Assembly: GCF_006874465.1 (NCBI RefSeq)
Contig: NZ_VIRL01000001.1
Span: 248,001 to 312,000 of the forward strand
Direction of reading: 5' to 3'
From: Microbispora bryophytorum
GTDB lineage: Bacteria > Actinomycetota > Actinomycetes > Streptosporangiales > Streptosporangiaceae
Length of the DNA stretch: 64,000 nt
The notes under the pieces were generated by a model that saw only the letters and a list, made by a program, of their open reading frames with translations, did not search any database and was not told the origin of the DNA. The translations under genes and the position numbers were made by a program. This document shows positions 28,086 through 37,491 of this stretch, piece by piece (position 1 is the stretch's first letter; each line of letters opens with the position of its first letter).

Positions 28086-28979
28086 ATGCGCCCCCGCCAC
28101 CTCGCTCTCGCCGTCGCACTCGCCGCCGTCTGGGGCGTCAACTTCGTCGTGATGCAGACGGGCCTGAAGCACTACCCGCCGCTGACGTACGCCGCGCTCC
28201 GGTTCCTGCTGGCCGCCTTCCCCGCCGTACTGGTCGCCGGAGGGCCGCGCGTGCCCTGGCGGTGGGTGGTGGCCACCGGCGCGTCGCTGGGTGTCGCCCA
28301 GTACGGCCTGCTCCTGCTGGGAATGCGCGCCGGGATGCCCGCCGGGCTGACCTCTCTGGTCATCCAGGTGCAGGCCGTGTTCACCGCGCTGTTCGCGACC
28401 GCGCTGCTGGGCGAACGGCTCAGCCCCCGGCGGATCGCCGGGATGGCCGTGGCCTTCGGCGGCCTCGCCCTGATCGCGGCCGGCGTCGCCGCGAAGTCGG
28501 GGGCGATCCCCTTCGGGGCGTTCCTGCTGTGCGTCGGCGCGGCGGCCGGGTGGGGGCTCGGCAACGTCGCCACCCGCAAGGCCGCGCCGCCCGACTCCCT
28601 GCGGTTCATGGTCTGGGTCAGCGCGGTCTCGGCGCCGCCCCTCCTGGTGCTGTCCCTGGTGACCGAGGGACCGTCCTCGCTGACGTCGTTCACGGCGGAG
28701 GGCGTGGGGGCCGTGCTCTACACCGCGTTCCTGTCCACCCTCGGCGGCTTCGCCGTCTGGGGGTGGCTGCTGACGCGCTACGACGCCTCGGTGGTCGCGC
28801 CGTACAGTCTGCTCGTGCCGGTCTTCGGCATCGCCTCCGCCGCGCTGTTCACCGGAGAGCCGATCTCCCCTCTCACGGTCGCCGCGGGCGCCCTCATCCT
28901 CGCCGGCCTCCTGTTCGCCAACACGCGCCCCCGTACGGCCCCCGCCCGCAAAAGGCACTCCCTCCCCGCATCCCGCTGA
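28086..28979 (+). CDS. EamA-family (DMT) transporter
   Basis: 297 residues, ten predicted membrane helices in two EamA repeats. Motifs include AVWGVNFVVMQTGLKHYPPL at helix 1 and the GERLSPRRIAGMAVAFGGL and GEPISPLTVAAGALILAG ends of each repeat. Likely exports a small metabolite such as an amino acid or its analogue. Divergent from and probably controlled by the LysR protein. Followed closely by a Uma2 remnant in the same frame beyond its stop. Confidence 0.9.
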   Translation: MRPRHLALAVALAAVWGVNFVVMQTGLKHYPPLTYAALRFLLAAFPAVLVAGGPRVPWRWVVATGASLGVAQYGLLLLGMRAGMPAGLTSLVIQVQAVFTALFATALLGERLSPRRIAGMAVAFGGLALIAAGVAAKSGAIPFGAFLLCVGAAAGWGLGNVATRKAAPPDSLRFMVWVSAVSAPPLLVLSLVTEGPSSLTSFTAEGVGAVLYTAFLSTLGGFAVWGWLLTRYDASVVAPYSLLVPVFGIASAALFTGEPISPLTVAAGALILAGLLFANTRPRTAPARKRHSLPASR

Positions 28980-29033
28980 TCCTCACCCTCCGCCTGCCGA
29001 TGGGGAGACAACGAGGCGCGGGAGGCCCGTCTC

Positions 29034-29276
29034 GTGATCGAGATCGTCTCCCCCGAGTCGGTGGAGCGCGACCGCAAGCTCAAGCCGCTGCGGTACGCCG
29101 AGGCGGGCATCCCGCACTTCTGGCGGGTGGAGGAGAGCGACGGGCGTCCCGTCGTCTACGTGTACGAACGGGACCCCGCCACCGGCGCGTACACGCCGAC
29201 CGGGATCCACCACGGGCACCTGGCGGTGCAGGTGCCCTTCCCGTTCGAGGTGGATCTCGACCAGCTGGTGAAGTGA
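29034..29276 (+). pseudogene. Uma2-family endonuclease remnant, C-terminal half
   Basis: 80 codons from GTG 29034: VIEIVSPESVERDRKLKPLR, then YAEAGIPHFWRVE and a C-terminal beta region. These match the C-terminal half of Uma2 (DUF820, PD-(D/E)XK-like) proteins, but the N-terminal half of about 100 residues is missing; upstream in frame only about 18 codons separate it from the EamA stop. A decayed copy left between a converging pair of genes is the simplest reading. Uma2 proteins are strongly expanded in many actinomycetes. Confidence 0.7.
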
Positions 29277-29277
29277 G

Positions 29278-30573
29278 TCAGACCCCGGCGGCCTGAGCGG
29301 CGGCCTTGGCGGCCAGGGGCAGGGCCTCGGCCACCTGGGTGAGCGCCTCGTCGTCGTGGGCGGCCGACAGGAACCACGCCTCGTACGCCGACGGCGGCAG
29401 GTAGACGCCCTGGTCGAGCATGCTGTGGAAGAACGCGCGGTAGGCGTCGGTGTTCTGCGTCCGGGCCGAGTCGAAGTCGGTGACCGGGGTGTCGGTGAAG
29501 AAGATCGAGAAGAGGTTCCCGGCCCGCTGGAGGCGGTGCGGGACCCCGGCGGCGGCCAGCGCGTCGGAGGCGGCCCTGCCGATGACCAGCGCGGACGCGT
29601 CGATCCTGTCGTAGGCGTCGTCGTCGCAGGCGCGCAGCGTGGCCAGCCCGGCCGCGCAGGCCAGCGGGTTGCCCGACAGCGTGCCGGCCTGGTAGACGGG
29701 CCCCTCGGGGGCGAGGGCGGCCATGACCTCCGCCCGCCCGCCGAACGCGGCGGCGGGCAGACCACCGCCCATGACCTTGCCGAACGTCATGAGGTCGGCC
29801 TCGACGGGGTCGATGCCGTACCAGCCGGAGGCGGACACGCGGAACCCGGTCAGCACCTCGTCGACGATCAGCAGCGCGCCGTGCTCGGTGCACAGCTCGC
29901 GCAGGCGCCGGTTGAAGCCCTCGGCGGGCGGCACGACGCCCATGTTCGCCGGGCACGCCTCGGTGATCACGCAGGCGATCTCGAAGCTGCGGAAGGCCTC
30001 CTCGACCGCCTCCACCGAGTTGTACGGCAGGACGATCGTGTCGGCCGCCGAGGCGCCGGTGACGCCGGGGGTGTCGGGCAGGCCGAAGGTGACGACCCCG
30101 GACCCGGCCGAGGCCAGCAGCGCGTCCACGTGCCCGTGGTAGCAGCCGGCGAACTTCACGACCTTCGCGCGCCCGGTGAAGCCGCGGGCCAGCCGTACGG
30201 CGGACATGGTGGCCTCGGTGCCGGAGCTGACCAGGCGGACCTTCTCGACGGGGGCCACCCGGGAGACGATCTCCTCGGCGAGCAGGACCTCGCCCTCGGT
30301 CGCGGTGCCGAACGAGAAGCCGCGCGCGACGGCCTCCTCCAGGGCCTCCACGACGGCGGGGTGGCGGTGGCCGAGGATCATCGGGCCCCAGGAGCACACC
30401 AGGTCGACGTAGCGGTTGCCGTCCACGTCGGTGATGTACGGCCCCTCGCCGGAGGCCATGAAGCGGGGCGTGCCGCCCACGGCGCCGAAGGCGCGCACCG
30501 GCGAGTTGACGCCGCCGGGAACGATCCGGCGGGCGCGGTCGAACAGGTCCTCGGAGGTCTGCGTGCGAGTCAC
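29278..30573 (-). CDS. hemL: Glutamate-1-semialdehyde 2,1-aminomutase
   Basis: 431 residues, a PLP enzyme that converts glutamate-1-semialdehyde to 5-aminolevulinate, the second step of the C5 haem pathway started by HemA. Visible: [19 protein letters not shown] at the N-terminus, [12 protein letters not shown] (PLP aspartate region) and the PLP lysine in [22 protein letters not shown] start at 30573 with GGAGG very close upstream. Separated from the rex-hem operon by the prim-pol-like gene. Confidence 0.96.
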   Translation of the reverse strand: MTRTQTSEDLFDRARRIVPGGVNSPVRAFGAVGGTPRFMASGEGPYITDVDGNRYVDLVCSWGPMILGHRHPAVVEALEEAVARGFSFGTATEGEVLLAEEIVSRVAPVEKVRLVSSGTEATMSAVRLARGFTGRAKVVKFAGCYHGHVDALLASAGSGVVTFGLPDTPGVTGASAADTIVLPYNSVEAVEEAFRSFEIACVITEACPANMGVVPPAEGFNRRLRELCTEHGALLIVDEVLTGFRVSASGWYGIDPVEADLMTFGKVMGGGLPAAAFGGRAEVMAALAPEGPVYQAGTLSGNPLACAAGLATLRACDDDAYDRIDASALVIGRAASDALAAAGVPHRLQRAGNLFSIFFTDTPVTDFDSARTQNTDAYRAFFHSMLDQGVYLPPSAYEAWFLSAAHDDEALTQVAEALPLAAKAAAQAAGV

Positions 30574-30679
30574 GCCCTCCAGGTTACGGGGCCACCCGTC
30601 CGGAGCCCCTACCGGGAACGGGGAGCGGCTCGTGATCTCACGCCGTAACGAGACAGGCGAAACGACTACGAGCCACGAC

Positions 30680-31324
30680 CTACTCGCAGAAGTCGGCGAG
30701 CAGGTCGAGCACGCGCAGCGGGTCGGGCAGCGGACGCCCGTCGGGGGGCCTGATCCAGCTCACGACCTCGCCCGAGGGCGCGGTGGACGGCGGCGCGAGC
30801 ACGTAGCTGTCCCGGCAGTGCCAGCGCAGCCCCGGCGTGCTGTCGATCGTCTCGGGTCCCGCGTCGAGGCTGCAGGACCACCACTCGTCCTCGTCCTCGG
30901 GGGCCCCACGCGTCGCCACGAAAAAAAGCACCCGGTCGCCGTTCTCGGCGACCGGGCCCGTGTCGAAGCCTGCGGCGTCCATGGCGGCCAGGGCGGGACG
31001 GCCCGCCGCGGCCGGTACGTCGAACACGTCGAACACCCTGCCGGTGGGCAGGATCACGTTCGCGTCCGGATCCTGCTTCCACCACCGCGTGAGCAGCGCC
31101 GTGTCCGTCGTGGCCTGCATCTGCCACGCGGGTGACAGCGGGTGCATGCCGGGGTCGGGACAGCCGACCCGGTCACAGGAGCACGCCCTGCCTCCCTCGC
31201 TCAGCGGATGCGCGCCTAGACAGCTCGCCCAGCCCAGTTGCGCGTACTCGAGCACCGACGTCATCTTCCGCGGTGCGTGATGCGCACGCCGTTTCGCACG
31301 TCGGGCCAGCGGTACCCCCACCAT
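30680..31324 (-). CDS. Prim-pol N-terminal-domain-like protein
   Basis: 214 residues. Resembles the N-terminal part of bifunctional primase/polymerase proteins: [20 protein letters not shown], cysteines in [22 protein letters not shown], and an acidic [16 protein letters not shown] strand where the catalytic aspartates would be. Actinobacterial homologues are commonly found beside hemB and are stand-alone. Whether it synthesises nucleic acid is unknown. ATG 31324 has GGGGAGGAG six bases upstream; a GTG at 31348 with AGGAGG is an alternative. Confidence 0.7.
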   Translation of the reverse strand: MVGVPLARRAKRRAHHAPRKMTSVLEYAQLGWASCLGAHPLSEGGRACSCDRVGCPDPGMHPLSPAWQMQATTDTALLTRWWKQDPDANVILPTGRVFDVFDVPAAAGRPALAAMDAAGFDTGPVAENGDRVLFFVATRGAPEDEDEWWSCSLDAGPETIDSTPGLRWHCRDSYVLAPPSTAPSGEVVSWIRPPDGRPLPDPLRVLDLLADFCE

Positions 31325-31444
31325 GGCGCTCCTCCCCACAAGCGTCACCCCGCTGCCCTCCTGCGATACGCAAGATGCTCGCGGTACGTACCTGATAATG
31401 CCTTCTGCCTGATTGCGACGCGGCAGGACCCCCCTGATGAGGTG

Positions 31445-32431
31445 TCAGGATAGTCCGCGAGCGACCTCGGTGGCCCAGTAAGTGAGGATCATGTCGGCAC
31501 CGGCGCGGCGGATCGCGACCAGCGACTCCATGATCACCCGCTCCCGGTCGATCCAGCCGTTGGCCGCCGCCGCCTCGACCATGGCGTACTCCCCGCTCAC
31601 CTGGTAGGCGGCGACCGGCACCTCGACGGTGTCGCGCACCTGCCGCAGGATGTCGAGGTAGGCCAGGGCGGGCTTGACCATGACGGCGTCCGCGCCCTCG
31701 GCCAGGTCGAGGCGCACCTCGCGCAGCGCCTCGCCGATCGGACCGGCCGGGTCCTGCTGGTAGGCGCTGCGGTCGCCGAACTGCGGCGCGCACTCCGCGG
31801 CGTCGCGGAACGGCCCGTAGAACCCGGAGGCGTACTTGGCGGCGTACGCCAGGATCGGGATCTCGGCGAAGCCCCCGGCGTCGAGAGCCGCCCGGATGGC
31901 GCCCACCTGGCCGTCCATCATGCCGCTGGGCGCGATCATCCGGGAGCCGGCCGCCGCCTGCGCGAGCGCCGCCGACGCGTAGCGCTCCAGCGTCGCGTCG
32001 TTGTCCACCTCGCCGTCCGGCGTCAGCAGGCCGCAGTGGCCGTGGTCGGTGAACTCGTCCAGGCAGGTGTCGGTCATCAGCACCAGCGCGTCCCCCAGGT
32101 CGGAGGCGAGGTCGCGCAGCGCCACCTGGACGATGCCGTCCGGGTCGTCTGCGCCCGACCCCCGGGCGTCCTTGTGCGCCGGAATCCCGAACAGTATGAG
32201 CCCGCCCACACCTGCCTCGGCCGCCTCGTGGGCCGCCTTGCGCAGGGACTCGCGGGTGTGCTGGACGACCCCGGGCATGGAGCCCACCGGCTGCGGCTCG
32301 GCGATGCCCTCCTTGACGAACATCGGCAGGACGAGCTCGGCCGGGTGCAGCCGCGTCCCCGCGACCATCCGGCGCATCGCGGCGGTACGGCGCAGCCGCC
32401 TGGGCCGCGCCACCGGGTACTGGGCGTTCAC
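31445..32431 (-). CDS. hemB: Porphobilinogen synthase (ALA dehydratase)
   Basis: 328 residues; condenses two 5-aminolevulinate molecules into porphobilinogen. Schiff-base lysines are in [15 protein letters not shown] and [11 protein letters not shown]. The active-site metal loop reads [15 protein letters not shown], with an aspartate where zinc-type enzymes have the second cysteine, a mixed pattern that leaves the metal uncertain. GTG start at 32431. Lies 66 bases after the hemD fusion gene. Confidence 0.96.
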   Translation of the reverse strand: MNAQYPVARPRRLRRTAAMRRMVAGTRLHPAELVLPMFVKEGIAEPQPVGSMPGVVQHTRESLRKAAHEAAEAGVGGLILFGIPAHKDARGSGADDPDGIVQVALRDLASDLGDALVLMTDTCLDEFTDHGHCGLLTPDGEVDNDATLERYASAALAQAAAGSRMIAPSGMMDGQVGAIRAALDAGGFAEIPILAYAAKYASGFYGPFRDAAECAPQFGDRSAYQQDPAGPIGEALREVRLDLAEGADAVMVKPALAYLDILRQVRDTVEVPVAAYQVSGEYAMVEAAAANGWIDRERVIMESLVAIRRAGADMILTYWATEVARGLS

Positions 32432-32497
32432 AATGGTCTCCCCGCTCCGGATCGCGCGAGCCCGCCGGATGCCCCGGCGGGCCGCAGGACAATCAGT

Positions 32498-34087
32498 TCA
32501 CTTCACGCGTCGCCGCGCGCCCCTGCGCATCTGCGACGGACGGCGGGGCACCTCGCCCGCCGAGACGGCGGCGTGCCGCATCTTCGCACCGTAGTCCGCC
32601 AGCGCGGCGGCGAGAGCCGAAGCGGACGGCTCGTCGGCCATCACGTCGACCCGCAGGCCGAACTCCTCGGCCGTCTTCGCCGTCTGCGGCCCGATGACCG
32701 CGATCACCGTGACGCTGTGCGGCTTTCCGGCGATGCCGACGAGGTTCCGGACGGTCGAGGACGAGGTGAACAGCACGGCGTCGAACCCGCCGCCCTTGAT
32801 CGCCTCGCGGATCGGGGCGGGCGGCGGCGCGGCGCGCACGGTCCGGTAGGCCGTCACGTCGTCGCACTCCCAGCCGAGCTGGGTCAGCCCCGCCACCAGC
32901 GTCTCGGTCGCGATGTCGGCCCGCGGCAGCAGCACCCGGTTGATCGGGTCCAGCATCGAGTCGTACGGCGGCCACTCGGCCAGCAGGCCCTCGGACGACT
33001 GCTCGCCCGTCGGCAGGAGGTCGGGCTTCACGCCGAACTCCACCAGCGCCCGCGAGGTGGCCTCGCCCACGGCGGCGACCTTGAGCCCGGCGAACGCCCG
33101 GGCGTCCAGGCCGTATTCCTCGAACTTCTCGCGCACCGCCTTGACCGCGTTGGCGCTGGTGAAGGCGACCCACTCGTAGCGGCCGGTCACCAGGCCCTTG
33201 ATTGCGCGGTCCATCTGCTGGGGCGTGCGCGGCGGCTCGACGGAGATCGTCGGGACCTCCTCGGGCACCGCGCCGTACGAACGCAGCTGCTCCGACAGCC
33301 CCTTGGACTGCTCCTTGGTGCGCGGCACGAGCACCCGCCAGCCGAACAGCGACTTGGTCTCGAACCAGGACAGGCGGTCGCGCATGCCGACGGCGTCGCC
33401 CACCACGACCAGCGCGGGCTCGGTCATCCCGGCGTGCTTGAGGTCGGGGCCGAGCCGTCCGAGCGTGGAGACCACCGTGTACTGCTCGGTGGTCGTGCCG
33501 TCGCTGGTCACCGCCACCGGCGTCGAGTCGGGCTTGCCACCCGCGATCAGCGCCTTGCTGATCGGGACCGCGTCGGCGACGCCGTTGTAGATCACCAGCG
33601 TGCCCTCGCACGCGGCGTGCTTGGCCCAGTCGTCCACCTGCGCGGCGTCCACGATGCGGAACTCCGGCACCGAGGCCGCCGGCGGGATTCCGGCGTAGGT
33701 CAGCACGGCCGTGGCCGGCGGCACACCGGGCACGATCTCGAAGTCCACGTCCGCCTTCGCGCAGGCGGCCACCTCGTCGGTGACGGAGGAGAAGAAGGAC
33801 GGGTCGCCCGAGCACAGCCGCACGACCGTGCGGCCCGCCTTGGCGGCCTGGATGGTCTTCAGCGACACCGAGTTCTCCGCCGCGTCGGCGGAGCTGTCCA
33901 CGACCTCGGCGTCCTCGCGGCAGTGGCGCAGCAGCGCGCCGTACGCCTGCCGGTCGAGCACGACGACATCCGCCCTGCCCAGCAGGTCGGCGCCGCGCAA
34001 CGTGAGCAGGTTCTCGTCACCGGGGCCGGCGCCGACGAAGGCGACGAACCCGGACCGGGTCTGCGTGCTGTGATTCGCGGGGCTCAA
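32498..34087 (-). CDS. hemD: Uroporphyrinogen-III methyltransferase/uroporphyrinogen-III synthase fusion
   Basis: 529 residues. Residues 12-250 are a SUMT (CobA/CysG-type) methyltransferase with VAFVGAGPGDENLLTLRGAD, VVRLCSGDPSFFSS and EIVPGVPPATAVLTYAGIP. Residues 260-510 are the HemD synthase domain, with GWRVLVPRTKEQSKGLSEQL and WVAFTSANAVKAVREKF. Feeds both haem and sirohaem/cobalamin branches. The start appears to be TTG 34087, overlapping the hemC TGA by four bases (TTGA), with GGGGGAG upstream; this is the only TTG start I assign here. A basic tail of 20 residues ends the protein. Confidence 0.93.
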   Translation of the reverse strand: MSPANHSTQTRSGFVAFVGAGPGDENLLTLRGADLLGRADVVVLDRQAYGALLRHCREDAEVVDSSADAAENSVSLKTIQAAKAGRTVVRLCSGDPSFFSSVTDEVAACAKADVDFEIVPGVPPATAVLTYAGIPPAASVPEFRIVDAAQVDDWAKHAACEGTLVIYNGVADAVPISKALIAGGKPDSTPVAVTSDGTTTEQYTVVSTLGRLGPDLKHAGMTEPALVVVGDAVGMRDRLSWFETKSLFGWRVLVPRTKEQSKGLSEQLRSYGAVPEEVPTISVEPPRTPQQMDRAIKGLVTGRYEWVAFTSANAVKAVREKFEEYGLDARAFAGLKVAAVGEATSRALVEFGVKPDLLPTGEQSSEGLLAEWPPYDSMLDPINRVLLPRADIATETLVAGLTQLGWECDDVTAYRTVRAAPPPAPIREAIKGGGFDAVLFTSSSTVRNLVGIAGKPHSVTVIAVIGPQTAKTAEEFGLRVDVMADEPSASALAAALADYGAKMRHAAVSAGEVPRRPSQMRRGARRRVK

Positions 34088-34995
34088 CGGGCCTGCTCCC
34101 CCATCAACGTGTCGGCCCCCTCGGCGATCATGGCTGCCGCGAGTTCGCGGCCCATCTCCACGGCCGTCGCAGAGGGTCCGGAGGCGGACTTGCGCACCGA
34201 CCGTGCGCCGTCGACGGCGACGACGGCGGCGGTCAGACTGAGAATGTGCCCGTCACCGGAGGCGAAAGCACCTACCGGGGCCGCGCAACCGGCCTCGAGG
34301 GCGGCGAGCACCGAGCGCTCGGCGTCCACCGCGGCCCGCGTCAGCGGGTCGTCGACGGCGCTCAGCAGCTCGATGAGGTCGTCACGGCCGGCCAGGCACT
34401 CGACGGCGAGGGCGCCCTGCCCGGGAGCGGGCAGCATCTCGTCGACCTCGAACACCTGGGCGATCTCCCCGTCCCGGCGGATCCTGACCAGCCCTGCGGC
34501 GGCCAGCACGACGGCGTCGAGCTCGCCCGACGTCACCTTGCCGATACGGGTGTCCGCGTTGCCCCTGATGGGGACGTATTCGAGATCCGGCCGGAGCAGC
34601 TGTAGCTGGGCCACCCGGCGCGGTGAGCCGGTGCCGATGCGGGCGCCGGCGGGCAGGTCGTGCAGCTTGACCGGGCCGACGAGCGCGTCGCGCGGGTCGT
34701 CCCGCCGGGTGATCGCGGCCATCGCGATCTGCTCGTCCGGCTTGGTCGGCAGGTCCTTCAACGAGTGGACCGCGAAATCGACCTCGCCGGCGAGCAGCCG
34801 GCCGCGCAGATCGCTGACGAACACTCCGGTGCCGCCGAGCTGGGTCAGCTGGGCCCGGGACACGTCGCCGAACGTGGTGACGCCGACGAGCTCCACCTCC
34901 CGGCCGGTCAGGGCGGTCAGCCGGTCGGCGACGATCCGCGACTGCGAGGTCGCCATCAAACTCTTGCGTGTGCCGAGCCGCAGGGGGACGGTCAC
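34084..34995 (-). CDS. hemC: Hydroxymethylbilane synthase (porphobilinogen deaminase)
   Basis: 303 residues; polymerises four porphobilinogens. Seen: LRLGTRKSLMATSQSRIV at the N-terminus, FVSDLRGRLLAGEVDFAVHS with HSLKDLPT, the cofactor-contacting RRDDPRDALV, IGTGSPRRVAQL, and the dipyrromethane-binding cysteine in ALEAGCAAPVGA. GTG 34995 overlaps the hemA stop by four bases; the much longer open frame upstream is the shadow of hemA. Confidence 0.96.
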   Translation of the reverse strand: MTVPLRLGTRKSLMATSQSRIVADRLTALTGREVELVGVTTFGDVSRAQLTQLGGTGVFVSDLRGRLLAGEVDFAVHSLKDLPTKPDEQIAMAAITRRDDPRDALVGPVKLHDLPAGARIGTGSPRRVAQLQLLRPDLEYVPIRGNADTRIGKVTSGELDAVVLAAAGLVRIRRDGEIAQVFEVDEMLPAPGQGALAVECLAGRDDLIELLSAVDDPLTRAAVDAERSVLAALEAGCAAPVGAFASGDGHILSLTAAVVAVDGARSVRKSASGPSATAVEMGRELAAAMIAEGADTLMGEQAR

Positions 34996-36290
34996 TGTTC
35001 CACCTCCAGGCTCGCGACGGCTTCGGGCGTCTTCGGGTCGAGGCCGAACAGCTCGCGCAGCGCCTCCGCGTACTGGTCGCCGCCCGGGGATGCGGCCAGT
35101 CGCTTGACCCGTACGGTCGGCTCGTGGAGCAGCTTGTCCACGACCCGCCGAACAGTCTGGGTGATCTCGTCCCGCATCCGCCCGTCGAGGTCCGGCAGGC
35201 GGGACAGCAGCCGGCCCATCTCCGCGTCGACCACCCCGGCGGCCTTGCTGCGCAGGGCCACGACCGTGGGGGTGACGAGCGCGGCCCGCGCGGCGTCGAG
35301 GTAGGCGGCGACCTCCTCGGCCACGATGCGCCTGACCTCGCGGATCGCCTCGGCCCTGCCGCCGTCGGAGACGTCGTCGCCCACGCCGTCCTGCTGCATC
35401 GACTTCAGGTCGACCAGCGTCACGCCGGGCAGGTCCCGTACGCCGGGGTCCACGTCGTGGGGCAGCGCGAGGTCGAGGACGAACAGCGGCCTGCCGCGGT
35501 CCCCGATCGTCTCCGCGGTGATGGTGCGGGTTCCCGCGCCGACGCAGGAGATGACCAGGTCGGCCTCCGCCAGCTCGGCGGGGACGTCGGCCAGGTCCGC
35601 GGCCCGCCCGCCGACCGCCTCCGCGAGCCGTTCCGCCCGCTCGCGGGTGCGGTTGGCGATGACGATGTCGGTCACGCCCGCGCGGGACAGCGTCGCGGCG
35701 GACAGCGAGCTCATCGAGCCGGCGCCCACGACCAGGGCCCGCCTGCCGGTGATCGGGCCGAGCACCCGCTCGGCGAGCGTCAGCCCCACCCCGACCAGCG
35801 ACGCGCCGGCCCGGTCGATGTCCGTGTCGGCATGCGCGCGCTTGCCCACGCGCAGCGCGTGCTGGGCCAGCTCGTTGAGCGTGGTCCCGGCCGTGCCCTC
35901 CTCCTGCGCCAGGCGCAGCGCGGCCCGGATCTGGCCGAGGATCTGCCCCTCGCCGATCACCATGGAGTCGAGCCCGCAGGCGACGCTCAGCAGGTGCTGG
36001 ACCGCCCGGTCCTCGTAGTGCACGTACAGGTGCCGGGCGAGCGTCTCCTGCGGCAGCCCCGAGTGCGCGGCGAGCATGTTCGTCACCGCGATCACCCCGC
36101 CGTGGAACCGGTCGACCACGGCGTAGACCTCGACGCGATTGCACGTCGAGACGACCAGCGCCTCGGACACGTTCTCGTCGGACTGCACGTCGTGCAGCAG
36201 CTTGACGAGGGCGTCCCCGCTGACCGTGACGCGTTCGAGCAGCGCGACCGGTGTGGTCCGGTGGCTCAGGCCGACGACGAGGACACTCAT
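34992..36290 (-). CDS. hemA: Glutamyl-tRNA reductase
   Basis: 432 residues; reduces Glu-tRNA to glutamate-1-semialdehyde, the committed and usually rate-limiting step of haem synthesis. The nucleophilic cysteine is in VVSTCNRVEVYAV (near residue 50); GEGQILGQIRAALRLAQ and the NADPH site ALVVGAGSMSSLSAATL are also present. Lies 25 bases after rex, so it is under the Rex-controlled promoter by position. Confidence 0.96.
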   Translation of the reverse strand: MSVLVVGLSHRTTPVALLERVTVSGDALVKLLHDVQSDENVSEALVVSTCNRVEVYAVVDRFHGGVIAVTNMLAAHSGLPQETLARHLYVHYEDRAVQHLLSVACGLDSMVIGEGQILGQIRAALRLAQEEGTAGTTLNELAQHALRVGKRAHADTDIDRAGASLVGVGLTLAERVLGPITGRRALVVGAGSMSSLSAATLSRAGVTDIVIANRTRERAERLAEAVGGRAADLADVPAELAEADLVISCVGAGTRTITAETIGDRGRPLFVLDLALPHDVDPGVRDLPGVTLVDLKSMQQDGVGDDVSDGGRAEAIREVRRIVAEEVAAYLDAARAALVTPTVVALRSKAAGVVDAEMGRLLSRLPDLDGRMRDEITQTVRRVVDKLLHEPTVRVKRLAASPGGDQYAEALRELFGLDPKTPEAVASLEVEQ

Positions 36291-36315
36291 GAGCTCGCTC
36301 CGATCGATGGCTCAC

Positions 36316-37014
36316 TCACATGACCACCCCGTCCGGCCACTCCTCGGCCATGATGGGCCCTCCATTAGCCTTGCGCTGCTCGTGGAACGCAAGTATCTGC
36401 AGTTCGATGGATAAATCGACTTTACGGACATCCACGCCGTCAGGCACAGCCAGGACGACGGGGGCGAAGTTCAAAATACTGGTGACGCCGGCCGCGATGA
36501 CACGATCGCAGACCCGCTGCGCCGCCGTCGCAGGGGTGGCGATCACCACGATCGAGACTCCGCGCTTGCTGATCACCGACTCCAGCTCGTCGGCGTGCTC
36601 GACGACGAGACCCGCGATTCGATCGCCCACGACGTGCGGATCCGCGTCCAGCAGGCCCGCGATCCGGAACCCGCGGGAGGCGAACCCGCCGTAGTTGGCC
36701 AGCGCCCGGCCGAGGTTTCCCACGCCGACGATGGCCACGGCCCAATCCTGAGTGAGACCAAGCTCACGCGATATTTGGTAGATGAGGTACTGCACGTCGT
36801 AGCCCACGCCCCGGGTGCCGTACGACCCGAGGTGGGACAGGTCCTTGCGGAGCTTGGCGGAGTTCACCCCGGCGGCGAGCGCGAGATCCTCCGAGCTCAC
36901 CGTCGCCGTGCCTCGTTCGGCCATCCCGTTGAGCGCACGCAGATAGAGCGGCAACCTCGCCACGGTGGCGTCGGGAATGCCGCGATCGCGGGCCTGCGGG
37001 ATACGACGGATCAC
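36316..37014 (-). CDS. rex: Rex, redox-sensing transcriptional repressor
   Basis: 232 residues. N-terminal winged helix (ATVARLPLYLRALNGMAERG, VNSAKLRKDLSHLGSYGTRG) followed by an NAD(H)-binding Rossmann domain, AVAIVGVGNLGRALANYGGF. NADH releases Rex from DNA, so it de-represses respiratory genes when NADH accumulates. GTG start at 37014. An operator lies 84 bases upstream, so it regulates itself and the hem genes behind it; a better operator stands in front of menJ-nuo. Confidence 0.96.
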   Translation of the reverse strand: MIRRIPQARDRGIPDATVARLPLYLRALNGMAERGTATVSSEDLALAAGVNSAKLRKDLSHLGSYGTRGVGYDVQYLIYQISRELGLTQDWAVAIVGVGNLGRALANYGGFASRGFRIAGLLDADPHVVGDRIAGLVVEHADELESVISKRGVSIVVIATPATAAQRVCDRVIAAGVTSILNFAPVVLAVPDGVDVRKVDLSIELQILAFHEQRKANGGPIMAEEWPDGVVM

Positions 37015-37097
37015 TTGCCGGGGCTCCAGGGGGACGGACGGCCGGTTGCGCCCCCGGCCGCACAGCGGATGCGACGGATGAGTACCAGGTTAGTGCC

Positions 37098-37117
37098 TTT
37101 GTGAAGCAATGCACAAA
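37098..37117. promoter_or_regulatory. Rex operator upstream of rex-hemACDB
   Basis: TTTGTGAAGCAATGCACAAA, seven of eight arm positions paired around a 4-base spacer, matches the Rex consensus with one mismatch. Read on the rex strand it continues as TTCACAAAGGCAC, identical to the flank of the menJ operator. It lies about 92 bases upstream of the divergent glutaredoxin-like gene and could affect that gene too. Confidence 0.83.
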
Positions 37118-37208
37118 GTCGATCGTGTTCGGCTTCCTCGTGTTCAAGGGTCCCAGGAGGGGGCGGCGGTCTCCATTCCGGGCCGGAGGGATCGCGATAA
37201 TCGAGAGC

Positions 37209-37457
37209 ATGGCGCCTCAAGACCACCGGATCACGCTGCTCGGCAAGCCCGGCTGCCACCTGTGCGACGACGCCCGCGCGGTGATCGAGCGCGTGGCCGC
37301 AGAGCTGGGCGTTCCTTGGGAGGAACGCGACATCACCGCCTCACCGGAGGACCAGGCCGAGTACGGGGAGATGATCCCCGTCGTCCTGATCGACGGCGTG
37401 CAGCACGACTACTGGCGGGTCAACGAGAACCGCCTCCGCGAGGCCCTGCGGCGCTGA
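37209..37457 (+). CDS. Glutaredoxin-like protein
   Basis: 82 residues, thioredoxin fold. The redox pair is CHLC in LLGKPGCHLCDDARAVIERV, and the cis-proline is in MIPVVLIDGVQHDYWRV. Small thiol oxidoreductases of this DUF836/glutaredoxin type are common in actinobacteria; partner unknown (mycothiol-dependent use is possible). GATAAT at 37196-37201 lies seven bases before the ATG with no ribosome site, which suggests a leaderless transcript. Divergent from rex. Confidence 0.87.
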   Translation: MAPQDHRITLLGKPGCHLCDDARAVIERVAAELGVPWEERDITASPEDQAEYGEMIPVVLIDGVQHDYWRVNENRLREALRR

Positions 37458-37491
37458 GGTCGCGGCCGGAGCCGATGCGGCCGGAGTCCGG

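Noticed and set aside
34084..36315. A single 743-codon protein upstream and including hemC
   Set aside because: The first 440 codons are the shadow of hemA in another frame; hemC starts at GTG 34995 with the normal length.
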